Of a DNA stretch of 15,010 nt, positions 1 to 6,248 are shown one piece after another. Below the pieces are notes generated by a model. It had not been told where the DNA came from and made no database searches. It saw nothing but the letters and a program-made list of their open reading frames with translations. The stretch is from Marinilabiliaceae bacterium UBA5213. GTDB taxonomy: Bacteria; Bacteroidota; Bacteroidia; Bacteroidales; Marinilabiliaceae. The position numbers were made by a program, and so were the translations under genes. The DNA lies in assembly GCA_002412555.1 (NCBI GenBank), contig DHVH01000258.1:1-15010 (forward strand), written 5' to 3'. Numbering within the stretch: position 1 is the first letter of the stretch; each line of letters starts with the position of its first letter.

Positions 1-1177
1 CGATGCTATCGGTCAAATTTTCGATGTAATAACTACCAGCACCCGGATCCACGATCATACTCAGGTAAGACTCTTCCTTCAGCAGCAACTGTTGGTTGCG
101 GGCAATGCGCTCGCTAAAGTCGTTGGGCGTGCGGAAAACCTTGTCAAAAGGCTGCACCGTCAAAGAATGACATGAGCCCAGAGCAGCAGACATGGCTTCC
201 GTTTGCGTACGTAGCATGTTCACATAAGGATCGTATATGGTCTTGTTGAACTCTGAAGTCTCACAGTGCACCACCATTTTGGTCGCTTCATTACCGGCGG
301 GTTTGTATTCGTTGACGATGGTCGCCCACAGCATACGTCCGGCGCGCAATTTGGCAATCTCCATAAAGAAGTTGGAACCTACGCTAAAAGTAAAGCGCAG
401 TGATTTAGCAGCCTCATTAGTGCTTAAGCCGCGTTCGGTGAGCTGCGACAAGTACTCGTTACCTGCTGATAAGGCAAAGGCCAGTTCCTGCACTATAGAA
501 GATCCGGCATTGCCGAAATACCTGCCATTTACGTTGACCACCTGAAAAGCCGGCACTTTTTTGCCTTCCTTCACCACCTCGGCTACAAAATCCATGGTTT
601 TATCAATGCTTTCGCATGAGCGGCCATGGATGGTAAGGTTCCCAATGGGATCGAGGTTGAAAGAACCCTTCACCATTTCAAGATTGCGGTTCTGCGACTT
701 CAAGGTCTCCACTACCAATTTCAACAGCTTGGCGTTGCCATGCTGTGTGGAGAAGTTAAGCTCCACATCATCAGACAGGATGTTTTTCAGAAGCACCTGA
801 ATGTTCTCTGCAGTTATCAGTGCTTCATCTTCAAACTGAAAACCCAGTGAGTTAACCCCTTTGGTCAATAATACCAGCGCCTTTTCATTGGCTGCTGCAG
901 CATCTTTGACCACCACATCCTGGCGTACCAGCCATTTGTTGGAGGTTTTAGTCCCACGCACGTAAGGAAACTCGCCAGGTAGCGAATCCAGGTATTGCAC
1001 CTGTTTAAGATCCTCTTCACGGTAAAAAGGACGTACACTGAACCCTTCGTTGGTTCTCCAAACGAGCTTCTTTTCGAAGTCAGCCCCTTTAAGATCCGCT
1101 GTTATCTTGTCCATCCACTCCTGTGTACTCACAGGTGCAAAATCATTGAACAGCGGTTGATTTGATTTATCTGCCAT
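1..1177 (-). CDS. mutA: Methylmalonyl-CoA mutase small subunit (beta), 3' end outside window
   Basis: This is the small subunit of the cobalamin-dependent mutase that interconverts succinyl-CoA and (R)-methylmalonyl-CoA in the propionate/succinate pathway; it acts in the cytoplasm. Read on the minus strand, the frame is open from an ATG at 1177 to the window edge (392 complete codons, no stop). It begins MADKSNQPLFNDF, followed by the family-typical stretch with EWMDKI, DLKGADFEKKLVW and FSVRPFYR. Further on come the barrel motifs IHGRSCESID, SAGNEYLSQL and, at residues 377-386, DPGAGSYYIE, a hallmark of this family. The small subunit is catalytically inactive and pairs with the B12-binding large subunit (mutB), which usually follows directly, so it would lie to the left of this window. 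The usual length in Bacteroidota is a little over 600 residues, so about one third is missing. No odd residues or frameshifts were seen in the part that can be read. Confidence 0.95.
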   Translation of the reverse strand, partial: MADKSNQPLFNDFAPVSTQEWMDKITADLKGADFEKKLVWRTNEGFSVRPFYREEDLKQVQYLDSLPGEFPYVRGTKTSNKWLVRQDVVVKDAAAANEKALVLLTKGVNSLGFQFEDEALITAENIQVLLKNILSDDVELNFSTQHGNAKLLKLVVETLKSQNRNLEMVKGSFNLDPIGNLTIHGRSCESIDKTMDFVAEVVKEGKKVPAFQVVNVNGRYFGNAGSSIVQELAFALSAGNEYLSQLTERGLSTNEAAKSLRFTFSVGSNFFMEIAKLRAGRMLWATIVNEYKPAGNEATKMVVHCETSEFNKTIYDPYVNMLRTQTEAMSAALGSCHSLTVQPFDKVFRTPNDFSERIARNQQLLLKEESYLSMIVDPGAGSYYIENLTDSI

Positions 1178-1212
1178 AATGTAACTGTTTTACTAATACA
1201 ATTTACAGCCGG

Positions 1213-1220
1213 CAAAAGTA
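1213..1220 (-). promoter_or_regulatory. Candidate -7 promoter element of mutA
   Basis: On the minus strand this reads TACTTTTG, an exact match to the Bacteroidota -7 consensus TAnnTTTG, 35 bases upstream of the mutA ATG. A TTG-like -33 element at the usual spacing is not evident, so the call rests on the -7 box and its position. The box also forms one arm of a perfect inverted repeat, CAAAAG-TACGG-CTTTTG (1213-1229). Confidence 0.45.
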
Positions 1221-1431
1221 CGGCTTTTGTTCCATACTAGGAGCATCTGATTTAGTGTTTAATAGCAGTATAACCCCATGCCGGCGGAGTCTTGCATTGA
1301 TACAATACCGACTTAATCTACAACAACTTAAGGTTAAATCAAAACTGAAGAGTCAAAAATTCCCAAATGTGAATTTTTATTAAATCCTCCTTGTCTGGAT
1401 AATTAATTACTTTTTTGTGCTCTAGCCGCAC

Positions 1432-1479
1432 GGGCTTTTTCTTTTTGGCTACAGCCCCAAAAAGGAAACAAAAAAGGCC
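1432..1479. repeat. Imperfect inverted repeat next to the large palindrome
   Basis: The left arm GGGCTTTTTCTTTTTGG (1432-1448) is nearly complementary to the right-arm region 1455-1479, which has CCCCAAAAAGG followed by an A-run and GGCC. The inner part can close as TTTTTGGC-TACA-GCC with a two-base bulge before AAAAA. The mixture of T- and A-runs with a GC clamp would give a stable hairpin on either strand. It stands two bases from the larger palindrome, and the two may form one composite element. Confidence 0.6.
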
Positions 1480-1480
1480 G

Positions 1481-1604
1481 CCACTACAAGTAATTTTCTA
1501 AAAATAAAGCAAATTGTCTAAAATCCAGGAACTCGCTTCGCTCAAACAACCCGGATTTTTTCGACAATTAACTTTATTTTTTAAACGAAAATTTCTTGAG
1601 GTGG
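1481..1604. repeat. 124-bp imperfect palindrome, probable dispersed intergenic element
   Basis: The left arm (1481-1529) and the reverse complement of the right arm (1550-1604) share the ordered blocks CCAC, CAAG, ATTTTC, AAAATAAAG, AATTGTC, AAAA, TCC and GG. These blocks are separated by 1-5 base unpaired positions at matching places. The unpaired apex is 1530-1549 and contains GCTTCGC (1535-1541), which reads GCGAAGC on the minus strand, a heptamer known to form an unusually stable DNA mini-hairpin. The arms have diverged while keeping block order, which resembles a long stem with regular internal loops. REP- or MITE-like repeats have this shape, but copy number cannot be judged from one window. 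Confidence 0.75.
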
Positions 1605-1656
1605 AAAGAAACCACAACTTCCATGCAAAAAAAAGGTTCTTAATTTATTTAAAAAA

Positions 1657-2745
1657 CTATTTAAGGGGGTATTTCACGCTTAAGGGGCAGTGATCGGACA
1701 AGCCAAAGGTATCATAACCACCCACCTCCAGCGATTGATAAGTTACATGGGAGTCAGTAACAAATGAGCCGTTGGTAAACAAGTAGTCCAGCTTGCGGTT
1801 CCAACTGCCGTTGCCATCCACAGTATGGGTATAATAGGGTGCATTGTTGAGCTGATAGTCGGACAGGGGAACCGCGGAAGAAAATTGTTGGTAAAAAGGA
1901 CTGAGCCAATCGGTCTCGGCCGAGTAGTCGTCGGCCTCATACTCACCGGGCGGACACATTGAATCGGGAAAGCCCTTTGTTTGAGTGGTGCCTGGTGGCA
2001 GGGCGTTCAAGTCGCCTGCGAAAATAAAGTCCTCGCCCCTGCTGTCAAGGTTTTGAAGGTGCTTAAATAGGACATCCAGCTGCTTCTTTTTAGTGCCATC
2101 CTGCGCATAAGGTTCGGTATGCGTGTTTAACAAAGTGATTTCTTTGCCCTGAACATCCACCACACAGGACTGAATACAGCGCTTCAGATAAAAATATTGA
2201 ACCAAGCGACTTTGCTCTCCAATGAGTGGCAGGGCAATCCGGCGACCCTCTGATAAAGGCCAGCGGCTAAAAATTGCCAGACCCGAATTCATCCGGCCTA
2301 GTCCGTCAGACGGAATATTAGACGCTTTCCACTGGGGCGTATAAAGGGCATATTGAAATGCCGTGTTATCCAAAACCCACTGCACCTGATCTATAAAGGC
2401 CGATCGCTTGCTATCTACATCAATCTCCTGCACCAGCAGGATATCGGGTTGGGTTTCATTGATAAAAGCAGCCATTCCCTCGAGGTGCGCATGCACCTCA
2501 TCGGCCGTCATCACCACCCGGTCGCCAAAGCAGTCAAAGAAAAAATCGATGCGTCCACCACCGAATTTTAAGTTCCAGGTCATTACTTCCAGCGTATCCT
2601 TGTCGGGCCCAGCCATTGCCCCGTCAGCCTTGTAGTAAGTGACATCCTGTTCCGACAACTGCGTGTTAAAAGGATCGCAGGCCAACAATAAAGCGGACAC
2701 CAACAAGAATTGAAAAACCAAGCCTAAGCATTTAAAGAAGTGCAT
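1657..2745 (-). CDS. Lipoprotein of the endonuclease/exonuclease/phosphatase superfamily
   Basis: This is a predicted exported lipoprotein with a complete endonuclease/exonuclease/phosphatase fold, a metal-dependent phosphoesterase family covering DNases, sphingomyelinases and inositol phosphatases. I chose the ATG at 2745 because it gives a short signal peptide (MHFFKC, a hydrophobic run, then LLAC) with the lipidated cysteine at residue 23; an upstream ATG at 2784 would add 13 residues. With 362 residues, the catalytic positions seen are Asn58 (WNLKF), Glu107 (QEID), His209 (NTHTEP), Asp245/Asn247 (GDLNA), Asp320 (KLDYLF) and Asp351-His352 (SDH), so it should be active. Four cysteines (72, 190, 194, 264) after the lipid Cys could form disulfides outside the cytoplasm. 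The substrate is unknown. The gene follows the DUF3137 gene by about 100 bases and may share its transcript. Family is sure, function is not. Confidence 0.85.
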   Translation of the reverse strand: MHFFKCLGLVFQFLLVSALLLACDPFNTQLSEQDVTYYKADGAMAGPDKDTLEVMTWNLKFGGGRIDFFFDCFGDRVVMTADEVHAHLEGMAAFINETQPDILLVQEIDVDSKRSAFIDQVQWVLDNTAFQYALYTPQWKASNIPSDGLGRMNSGLAIFSRWPLSEGRRIALPLIGEQSRLVQYFYLKRCIQSCVVDVQGKEITLLNTHTEPYAQDGTKKKQLDVLFKHLQNLDSRGEDFIFAGDLNALPPGTTQTKGFPDSMCPPGEYEADDYSAETDWLSPFYQQFSSAVPLSDYQLNNAPYYTHTVDGNGSWNRKLDYLFTNGSFVTDSHVTYQSLEVGGYDTFGLSDHCPLSVKYPLK

Positions 2746-2848
2746 GGATATTTTTATTAAAAATTCAATGGGCTCCCGAATCATCAGAATTTCACAAACT
2801 CAAAAAACAGAAGAACCTGGTAATAAGCAGATAACAAGCCTGATCCCC

Positions 2849-3823
2849 TTACGCTTTAGTCCATATGCGGGTATTCAAATTCAACTCCTGTATGATCACC
2901 TCATTCACTTTAAACAGTTGATACATATCCTCCACTTCGCGAAGCTTTATTACAGGTCCAAACAATTTCGGCTCAAAAAGCGCTTTGTTCATACCCAAAG
3001 CACAGAATACCCGCGAACCGATAAACGAGAAATGCACCTCACACTTGTAGAGTTGCTTAATACGCAGCATCGCTTCCATGATGGTGGGAGTTAGTATGTA
3101 ACGGGCTTCAATCTGATCCGTTGCATGCACCACAAAGGCTTTCTCAAATTCCACATTCTCAAGGACGACCAGAGGGGCCGGACCAGAGATTTTCTGAAAG
3201 CGCCGACCAAATTTACCCAGCAGTCGCTCAGCAGTATCGGGAGAAACGTAGGTGCGCCCGATAAATTCCTTGTTGAAATCGGCATGAAAAAAGAGGCCCC
3301 TGAAAATAGTGACCCACTGCTCCTGTCGACGTCCTTTGCTATCGGTAGTCACCTGCTTATACTGTGTATGCAGTTCAGAACACTCAAAATCCGTTTTATC
3401 CAGCACGCCCTGCACCAAATCATCCCCGTTATAACGATCCACCTGCCTCCTGAAAATATCGCTCTGGTAATAGACCGCACTATCAATCATATCTGTTGGA
3501 TGGTAGGCCCAGTCTGGATTAACCAGTTTTACCACTTCCCGCACCACTTGTTCCTTAAACCTTGAATGGTAAAGTTTCCAGGCCTTATTTCCCCTCACAC
3601 CAATAATTATGAGTCCGATTACCGAAACAACCAATCCGATTATTGCCAACGCTACCCCACTGCTGACCAATGAAATAAATAAAATGACCAGCAAAAAGAC
3701 CGCTATCCCATAATAGACGGCCTTTTGAGCATTATTTCTTATGCCAGTCAACTCCCCTATCTGAGGCTCAATGGCCTTTTTATAGACATCTGAGAGCTGG
3801 CTGTTTTCCAAAACACTATCCAT
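2849..3823 (-). CDS. DUF3137 family membrane protein
   Basis: This 324-residue protein has an N-terminal segment of about 35 residues and then two closely spaced transmembrane helices (about 36-53 and 55-76). A large soluble C-terminal domain follows, with FRGLFFHADFNKEF around the middle and IGSRVFCALGMNKALFEP near the end. That arrangement and those phrases match the DUF3137 family, whose biochemical role is not established. The start codon overlaps the last 8 bases of lemA, so the two are very likely translationally coupled and expressed together. LemA-DUF3137 pairing is a recurring gene neighbourhood, which suggests a shared membrane complex or process. The protein looks intact, and no catalytic motif can be recognised. 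Confidence 0.85.
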   Translation of the reverse strand: MDSVLENSQLSDVYKKAIEPQIGELTGIRNNAQKAVYYGIAVFLLVILFISLVSSGVALAIIGLVVSVIGLIIIGVRGNKAWKLYHSRFKEQVVREVVKLVNPDWAYHPTDMIDSAVYYQSDIFRRQVDRYNGDDLVQGVLDKTDFECSELHTQYKQVTTDSKGRRQEQWVTIFRGLFFHADFNKEFIGRTYVSPDTAERLLGKFGRRFQKISGPAPLVVLENVEFEKAFVVHATDQIEARYILTPTIMEAMLRIKQLYKCEVHFSFIGSRVFCALGMNKALFEPKLFGPVIKLREVEDMYQLFKVNEVIIQELNLNTRIWTKA

Positions 3824-4370
3824 TAAACAAATCTTTTACATTAACATTGGCTCTTTCCGTCTCAGGAATTTCAAACACCTGCTTGCGTTTAAAACCCATC
3901 ATACCGGCCATAATATTGGCCGGAAAGGTTTCTACGCCATTGTTGTAATCAGTGACCGCTGCATTATAGGCTCTGCGGGAAGCAGAAATTTGCGACTCCA
4001 CCTCATTGAGGGTACGCTGAAGATGCATGAAATTCTCATTGGCTTTTAAGTCTGGATAATTCTCCACGGCGACCATAAGGCCTTTAATGGCACCAGAGAT
4101 CTGGTTATCAACGGCCACTTTTTCGTCATTGGATAAATTCCCTGAGATGGCCTGAGCCCTTAATTCTGTCACTTTCATAAGCAAGTCCCTTTCATGGGTA
4201 GCATATTGCTTAACGGTAGAAACGATATTAGGAATCAGATCATAACGTTTCTTCAACTGAACGTCCATGCCGCCAAAAGCGTTTTCCACTTCATTCCTTT
4301 TTCTAATAAGCCCATTGTAAATCATCAGGGCAATGAGTGCCAATACGGCAACGACAATCAGTAAAATCAT
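3816..4370 (-). CDS. lemA: LemA family protein
   Basis: This is a 184-residue LemA protein of typical length. It has one N-terminal membrane helix (about residues 2-18), then the helical bundle with the family signatures RKRNEVENAFGGMDVQLKKR, DLIPNIVSTVKQYA, ENYPDLKANENFMHLQ and SRRAYNAAVTDYN. The family is widespread, anchored in the inner membrane with the bulk of the protein outside, and its function is not settled. The gene is the first of a minus-strand group with the DUF3137 gene (8-base overlap) and probably the lipoprotein gene behind it. It is divergent from tatC across a 214-base gap. On the minus strand at 4447-4454 there is TAATATTG, one mismatch from the TAnnTTTG box, a weak promoter candidate. 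Confidence 0.95.
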   Translation of the reverse strand: MILLIVVAVLALIALMIYNGLIRKRNEVENAFGGMDVQLKKRYDLIPNIVSTVKQYATHERDLLMKVTELRAQAISGNLSNDEKVAVDNQISGAIKGLMVAVENYPDLKANENFMHLQRTLNEVESQISASRRAYNAAVTDYNNGVETFPANIMAGMMGFKRKQVFEIPETERANVNVKDLFNG

Positions 4371-4584
4371 GGTTCTAAGTATTTAAGTTAATATTACCAG
4401 TACATTGAATGGACCCCCACAGGACAATTGCATAAGTCCCATACAATATTAAAAATAAATGTTGAAGAATGCATTTTTAAATGCTAACCATTCGATTATG
4501 CCCAAAACATTTTCACCATAAATAATAGGTCGTTATCTTCGCACAATAAATAATCAAACATACACTTTCCTAGTTTTGGGAGCT
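4371..4584. other. Divergent control region between lemA and tatC
   Basis: The region is AT-rich with no open frame of interest. It contains a perfect 14-bp palindrome GCATTT-TT-AAATGC (4471-4484), about midway between the two starts, which could be an operator or a small hairpin. The tatC promoter candidate lies at 4534-4541 and a weaker lemA candidate at 4447-4454. Confidence 0.6.
4534..4541 (+). promoter_or_regulatory. Candidate -7 promoter element of tatC-lptB
   Basis: TATCTTCG differs by one base from TAnnTTTG. A TTTTC at 4510-4514, resembling the -33 TTTG box, sits exactly 19 bases upstream, the normal Bacteroidota spacing. The predicted transcript starts about 35 bases before the tatC ATG. 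Confidence 0.5.
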
Positions 4585-5400
4585 ATGAGTAAAAACCAGC
4601 CATCAGAAATGACCTTTCTTGATCACCTCGAAGAATTGAGGTGGCACATTATTCGCTCATTTTTGGCGATTCTAGTATTTGCCGTTCTGGCCTTTGTATT
4701 TAAAAACTTCGTGTTTGATGTGGTAATTTTAGGACCCAGTCGTCCCGATTTCTTCACCAACAGATTTCTGTGTCAGCTATCAGAAATGGTGCAAATGCCT
4801 GCCTTATGCATCAATCAGACCCAGTTGAAATTTCAGAACATTAACATGTCGGGACAGTTCACCATGCACATCTGGATTGCCTTTGTGGCAGGTGCAGTAG
4901 CTGCCTTTCCCTACATCTTTTATGAATTCTGGCGTTTTGTGCGTCCGGCCTTGTACGAAAAGGAAATTAAACACAGCAGGGGAGCCATTTTTGCCGCCAG
5001 CGTATTGTTTTCACTGGGTATTTTATTTGCCTACTATATTATAGCACCTCTATCAGTGTATTTTTTAGGCAGCTATCAGGTGAGCGAAAGCGTAGAAAAC
5101 ATCATCAATTTCGGCTCGTATGTATCAACCGTATCCTCCATTGTGCTGGCTAGTGGCGTTATGTTTGAGTTACCTGTTTTCATCTATTTTTTGAGCAAAG
5201 TGGGCTTAGTAACGGCCAGCTTCCTAAAAAAATACAGACGTCATGCCATAGTATTGATACTGGCCATGGCTGCTATCATAACGCCTCCAGATGTTATCAG
5301 TCAGATAATGGTTTGCTTCCCTCTTATTTTGCTCTACGAAACTGGTATCATTATTGCTAAAAGAGTAGAGCGTAAGAAAGAAAAGGAATTCGCGCAATAA
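4585..5400 (+). CDS. tatC: Sec-independent protein translocase subunit TatC
   Basis: TatC is the core receptor of the twin-arginine translocase; it binds the RR signal peptide and, with TatA, moves folded proteins over the inner membrane. I use the ATG at 4585 (271 residues); a TTG at 4576 in the same frame would add three residues. The signatures are the cytoplasmic N-terminus MTFLDHLEELRWHIIRS (Glu17, Arg19), the first cytoplasmic loop YEFWRFVRPALYEKE with Glu114, equivalent to the signal-peptide-binding Glu103 of E. coli, FELPVF with Glu195, and TPPDVISQ near the end, with six hydrophobic helices. The first periplasmic loop (about 50-90) is larger than in Proteobacteria and has two cysteines (63 and 75), as I recall for other Bacteroidota TatC proteins. 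No tatA/B gene is adjacent. lptB follows after 12 bases, so they are probably co-transcribed. Confidence 0.96.
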   Translation: MSKNQPSEMTFLDHLEELRWHIIRSFLAILVFAVLAFVFKNFVFDVVILGPSRPDFFTNRFLCQLSEMVQMPALCINQTQLKFQNINMSGQFTMHIWIAFVAGAVAAFPYIFYEFWRFVRPALYEKEIKHSRGAIFAASVLFSLGILFAYYIIAPLSVYFLGSYQVSESVENIINFGSYVSTVSSIVLASGVMFELPVFIYFLSKVGLVTASFLKKYRRHAIVLILAMAAIITPPDVISQIMVCFPLILLYETGIIIAKRVERKKEKEFAQ

Positions 5401-5412
5401 ATTTCATAAAGA

Positions 5413-6177
5413 ATGGACAACAATTCAGGATTGACGCTTCACACCAAGGATTTGGTGAAACGCTACAAAAACAGGACAGTCGTTAAAGGCGTTTCGGTTG
5501 AAGTAAAGCAAGGAGAAATTGTTGGTTTACTTGGCCCTAATGGGGCCGGTAAAACCACCACCTTTTACATGATGGTGGGTCTCATCTCACCCAATCAGGG
5601 TGAGATATACCTGAACGATGAAAAAATTACCAAAGAACCAGTTTACAGACGTGCACAAAAAGGCATTGGCTATCTGGCGCAGGAGGCCAGTGTGTTCCGC
5701 AACCTAAGTGTGGAAGACAATATCAAGGCTATTCTGGAAATGACCAAGTATTCCAAAGAATATCAAAGACACCGCACAGAAGAGTTGCTGGAAGAATTCT
5801 CTCTGACCCATATTCGAAAAAGCAAGGGAATACAACTATCGGGTGGCGAGCGCCGCCGCACAGAAATTGCCAGGGCCCTGGCCATCAGCCCCAAGTTCAT
5901 CCTTCTGGATGAACCATTTGCCGGAGTGGATCCGATTGCAGTGCGCGACATTCAGGAAATTGTTGCCAAACTAAAATACAAGAACATCGGTATTCTGATT
6001 ACAGATCATAACGTTCACGAAACCCTTTCGATCACCGACAGGGCCTATCTGCTTTTTGAAGGCAACATCATGAAAGCCGGCAGTGCTGAGGAATTAGCGG
6101 AAGACCCCGACGTAAGACGGGTGTATTTGGGGGACGACTTTATACTGCGCCGCAGAACCTTTGATGTGGACTCGTAA
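5413..6177 (+). CDS. lptB: LPS export ABC transporter ATP-binding protein LptB
   Basis: LptB is the ATPase of the LptB2FG transporter that extracts lipopolysaccharide from the inner membrane and pushes it along the Lpt bridge to the outer membrane. All nucleotide-binding motifs are present: Walker A GPNGAGKT (41-48), Q-loop Gln90 in GYLAQEAS, signature LSGGE (142-146) followed by RRR as in LptB, Walker B ILLDEP with Asp166-Glu167, and switch His199 in TDHN. The phrase LPS-family FRNLSVEDNI and the C-terminal DPDVRRVYLGDDF support LptB over other ABC ATPases; the length of 254 is slightly longer than in E. coli because of a short tail. It is the second gene of the tatC transcript and is followed by a strong hairpin. 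The transmembrane partners LptF/G are not in the window. Confidence 0.95.
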   Translation: MDNNSGLTLHTKDLVKRYKNRTVVKGVSVEVKQGEIVGLLGPNGAGKTTTFYMMVGLISPNQGEIYLNDEKITKEPVYRRAQKGIGYLAQEASVFRNLSVEDNIKAILEMTKYSKEYQRHRTEELLEEFSLTHIRKSKGIQLSGGERRRTEIARALAISPKFILLDEPFAGVDPIAVRDIQEIVAKLKYKNIGILITDHNVHETLSITDRAYLLFEGNIMKAGSAEELAEDPDVRRVYLGDDFILRRRTFDVDS

Positions 6178-6182
6178 AAAAT

Positions 6183-6220
6183 AGGCCGTCACCGCTTAAC
6201 TGCGATGACGGCCTTAATTT
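6183..6220. terminator. Bidirectional intrinsic terminator between lptB and the sugar transporter gene
   Basis: A perfect 9-bp stem AGGCCGTCA (6183-6191) pairs with TGACGGCCT (6206-6214). An inner CGC/GCG pair (6193-6195 with 6202-6204) extends it beyond a C/A mismatch. It is followed on the plus strand by TAATTTT and on the minus strand by TATTTTT. It lies between convergent genes and can serve both. Confidence 0.85.
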
Positions 6221-6248
6221 TAACCCCAAAACCTTAAACAAAAATCCT

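Larger units (their letters stand above)
1178..1656. other. Non-coding interval between mutA and the nuclease-fold lipoprotein gene
   Basis: This 479-base stretch has no credible gene; stops are frequent in all frames. From left to right it holds the mutA leader with a -7-like box (1213-1220), a small AT-rich inverted repeat AAAAATTC-CCAAATGT-GAATTTTT (1355-1378), an imperfect inverted repeat (1432-1479), a 124-bp imperfect palindrome (1481-1604), and an A-rich run before the stop codon of the next minus-strand gene. Both flanking genes are on the minus strand, so the inverted repeats lie downstream of the lipoprotein gene and upstream of mutA, where they could end transcription. Confidence 0.8.

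Noticed and set aside
237..850. Plus-strand open frames opposite mutA
   Set aside because: They lie antisense within the clear mutA reading frame and encode no recognisable protein.
1481..1604. CRISPR or tandem repeat
   Set aside because: There is no direct repeat with regular spacers; the structure is a single palindrome.
2746..2784. Upstream ATG for the nuclease-fold lipoprotein
   Set aside because: It would put 13 extra residues, including Glu and Arg, before the signal peptide; the internal ATG gives a normal lipoprotein signal.
4576..4584. TTG start for tatC adding three residues
   Set aside because: The ATG at 4585 gives the usual TatC N-terminal length, and TTG starts are less common.
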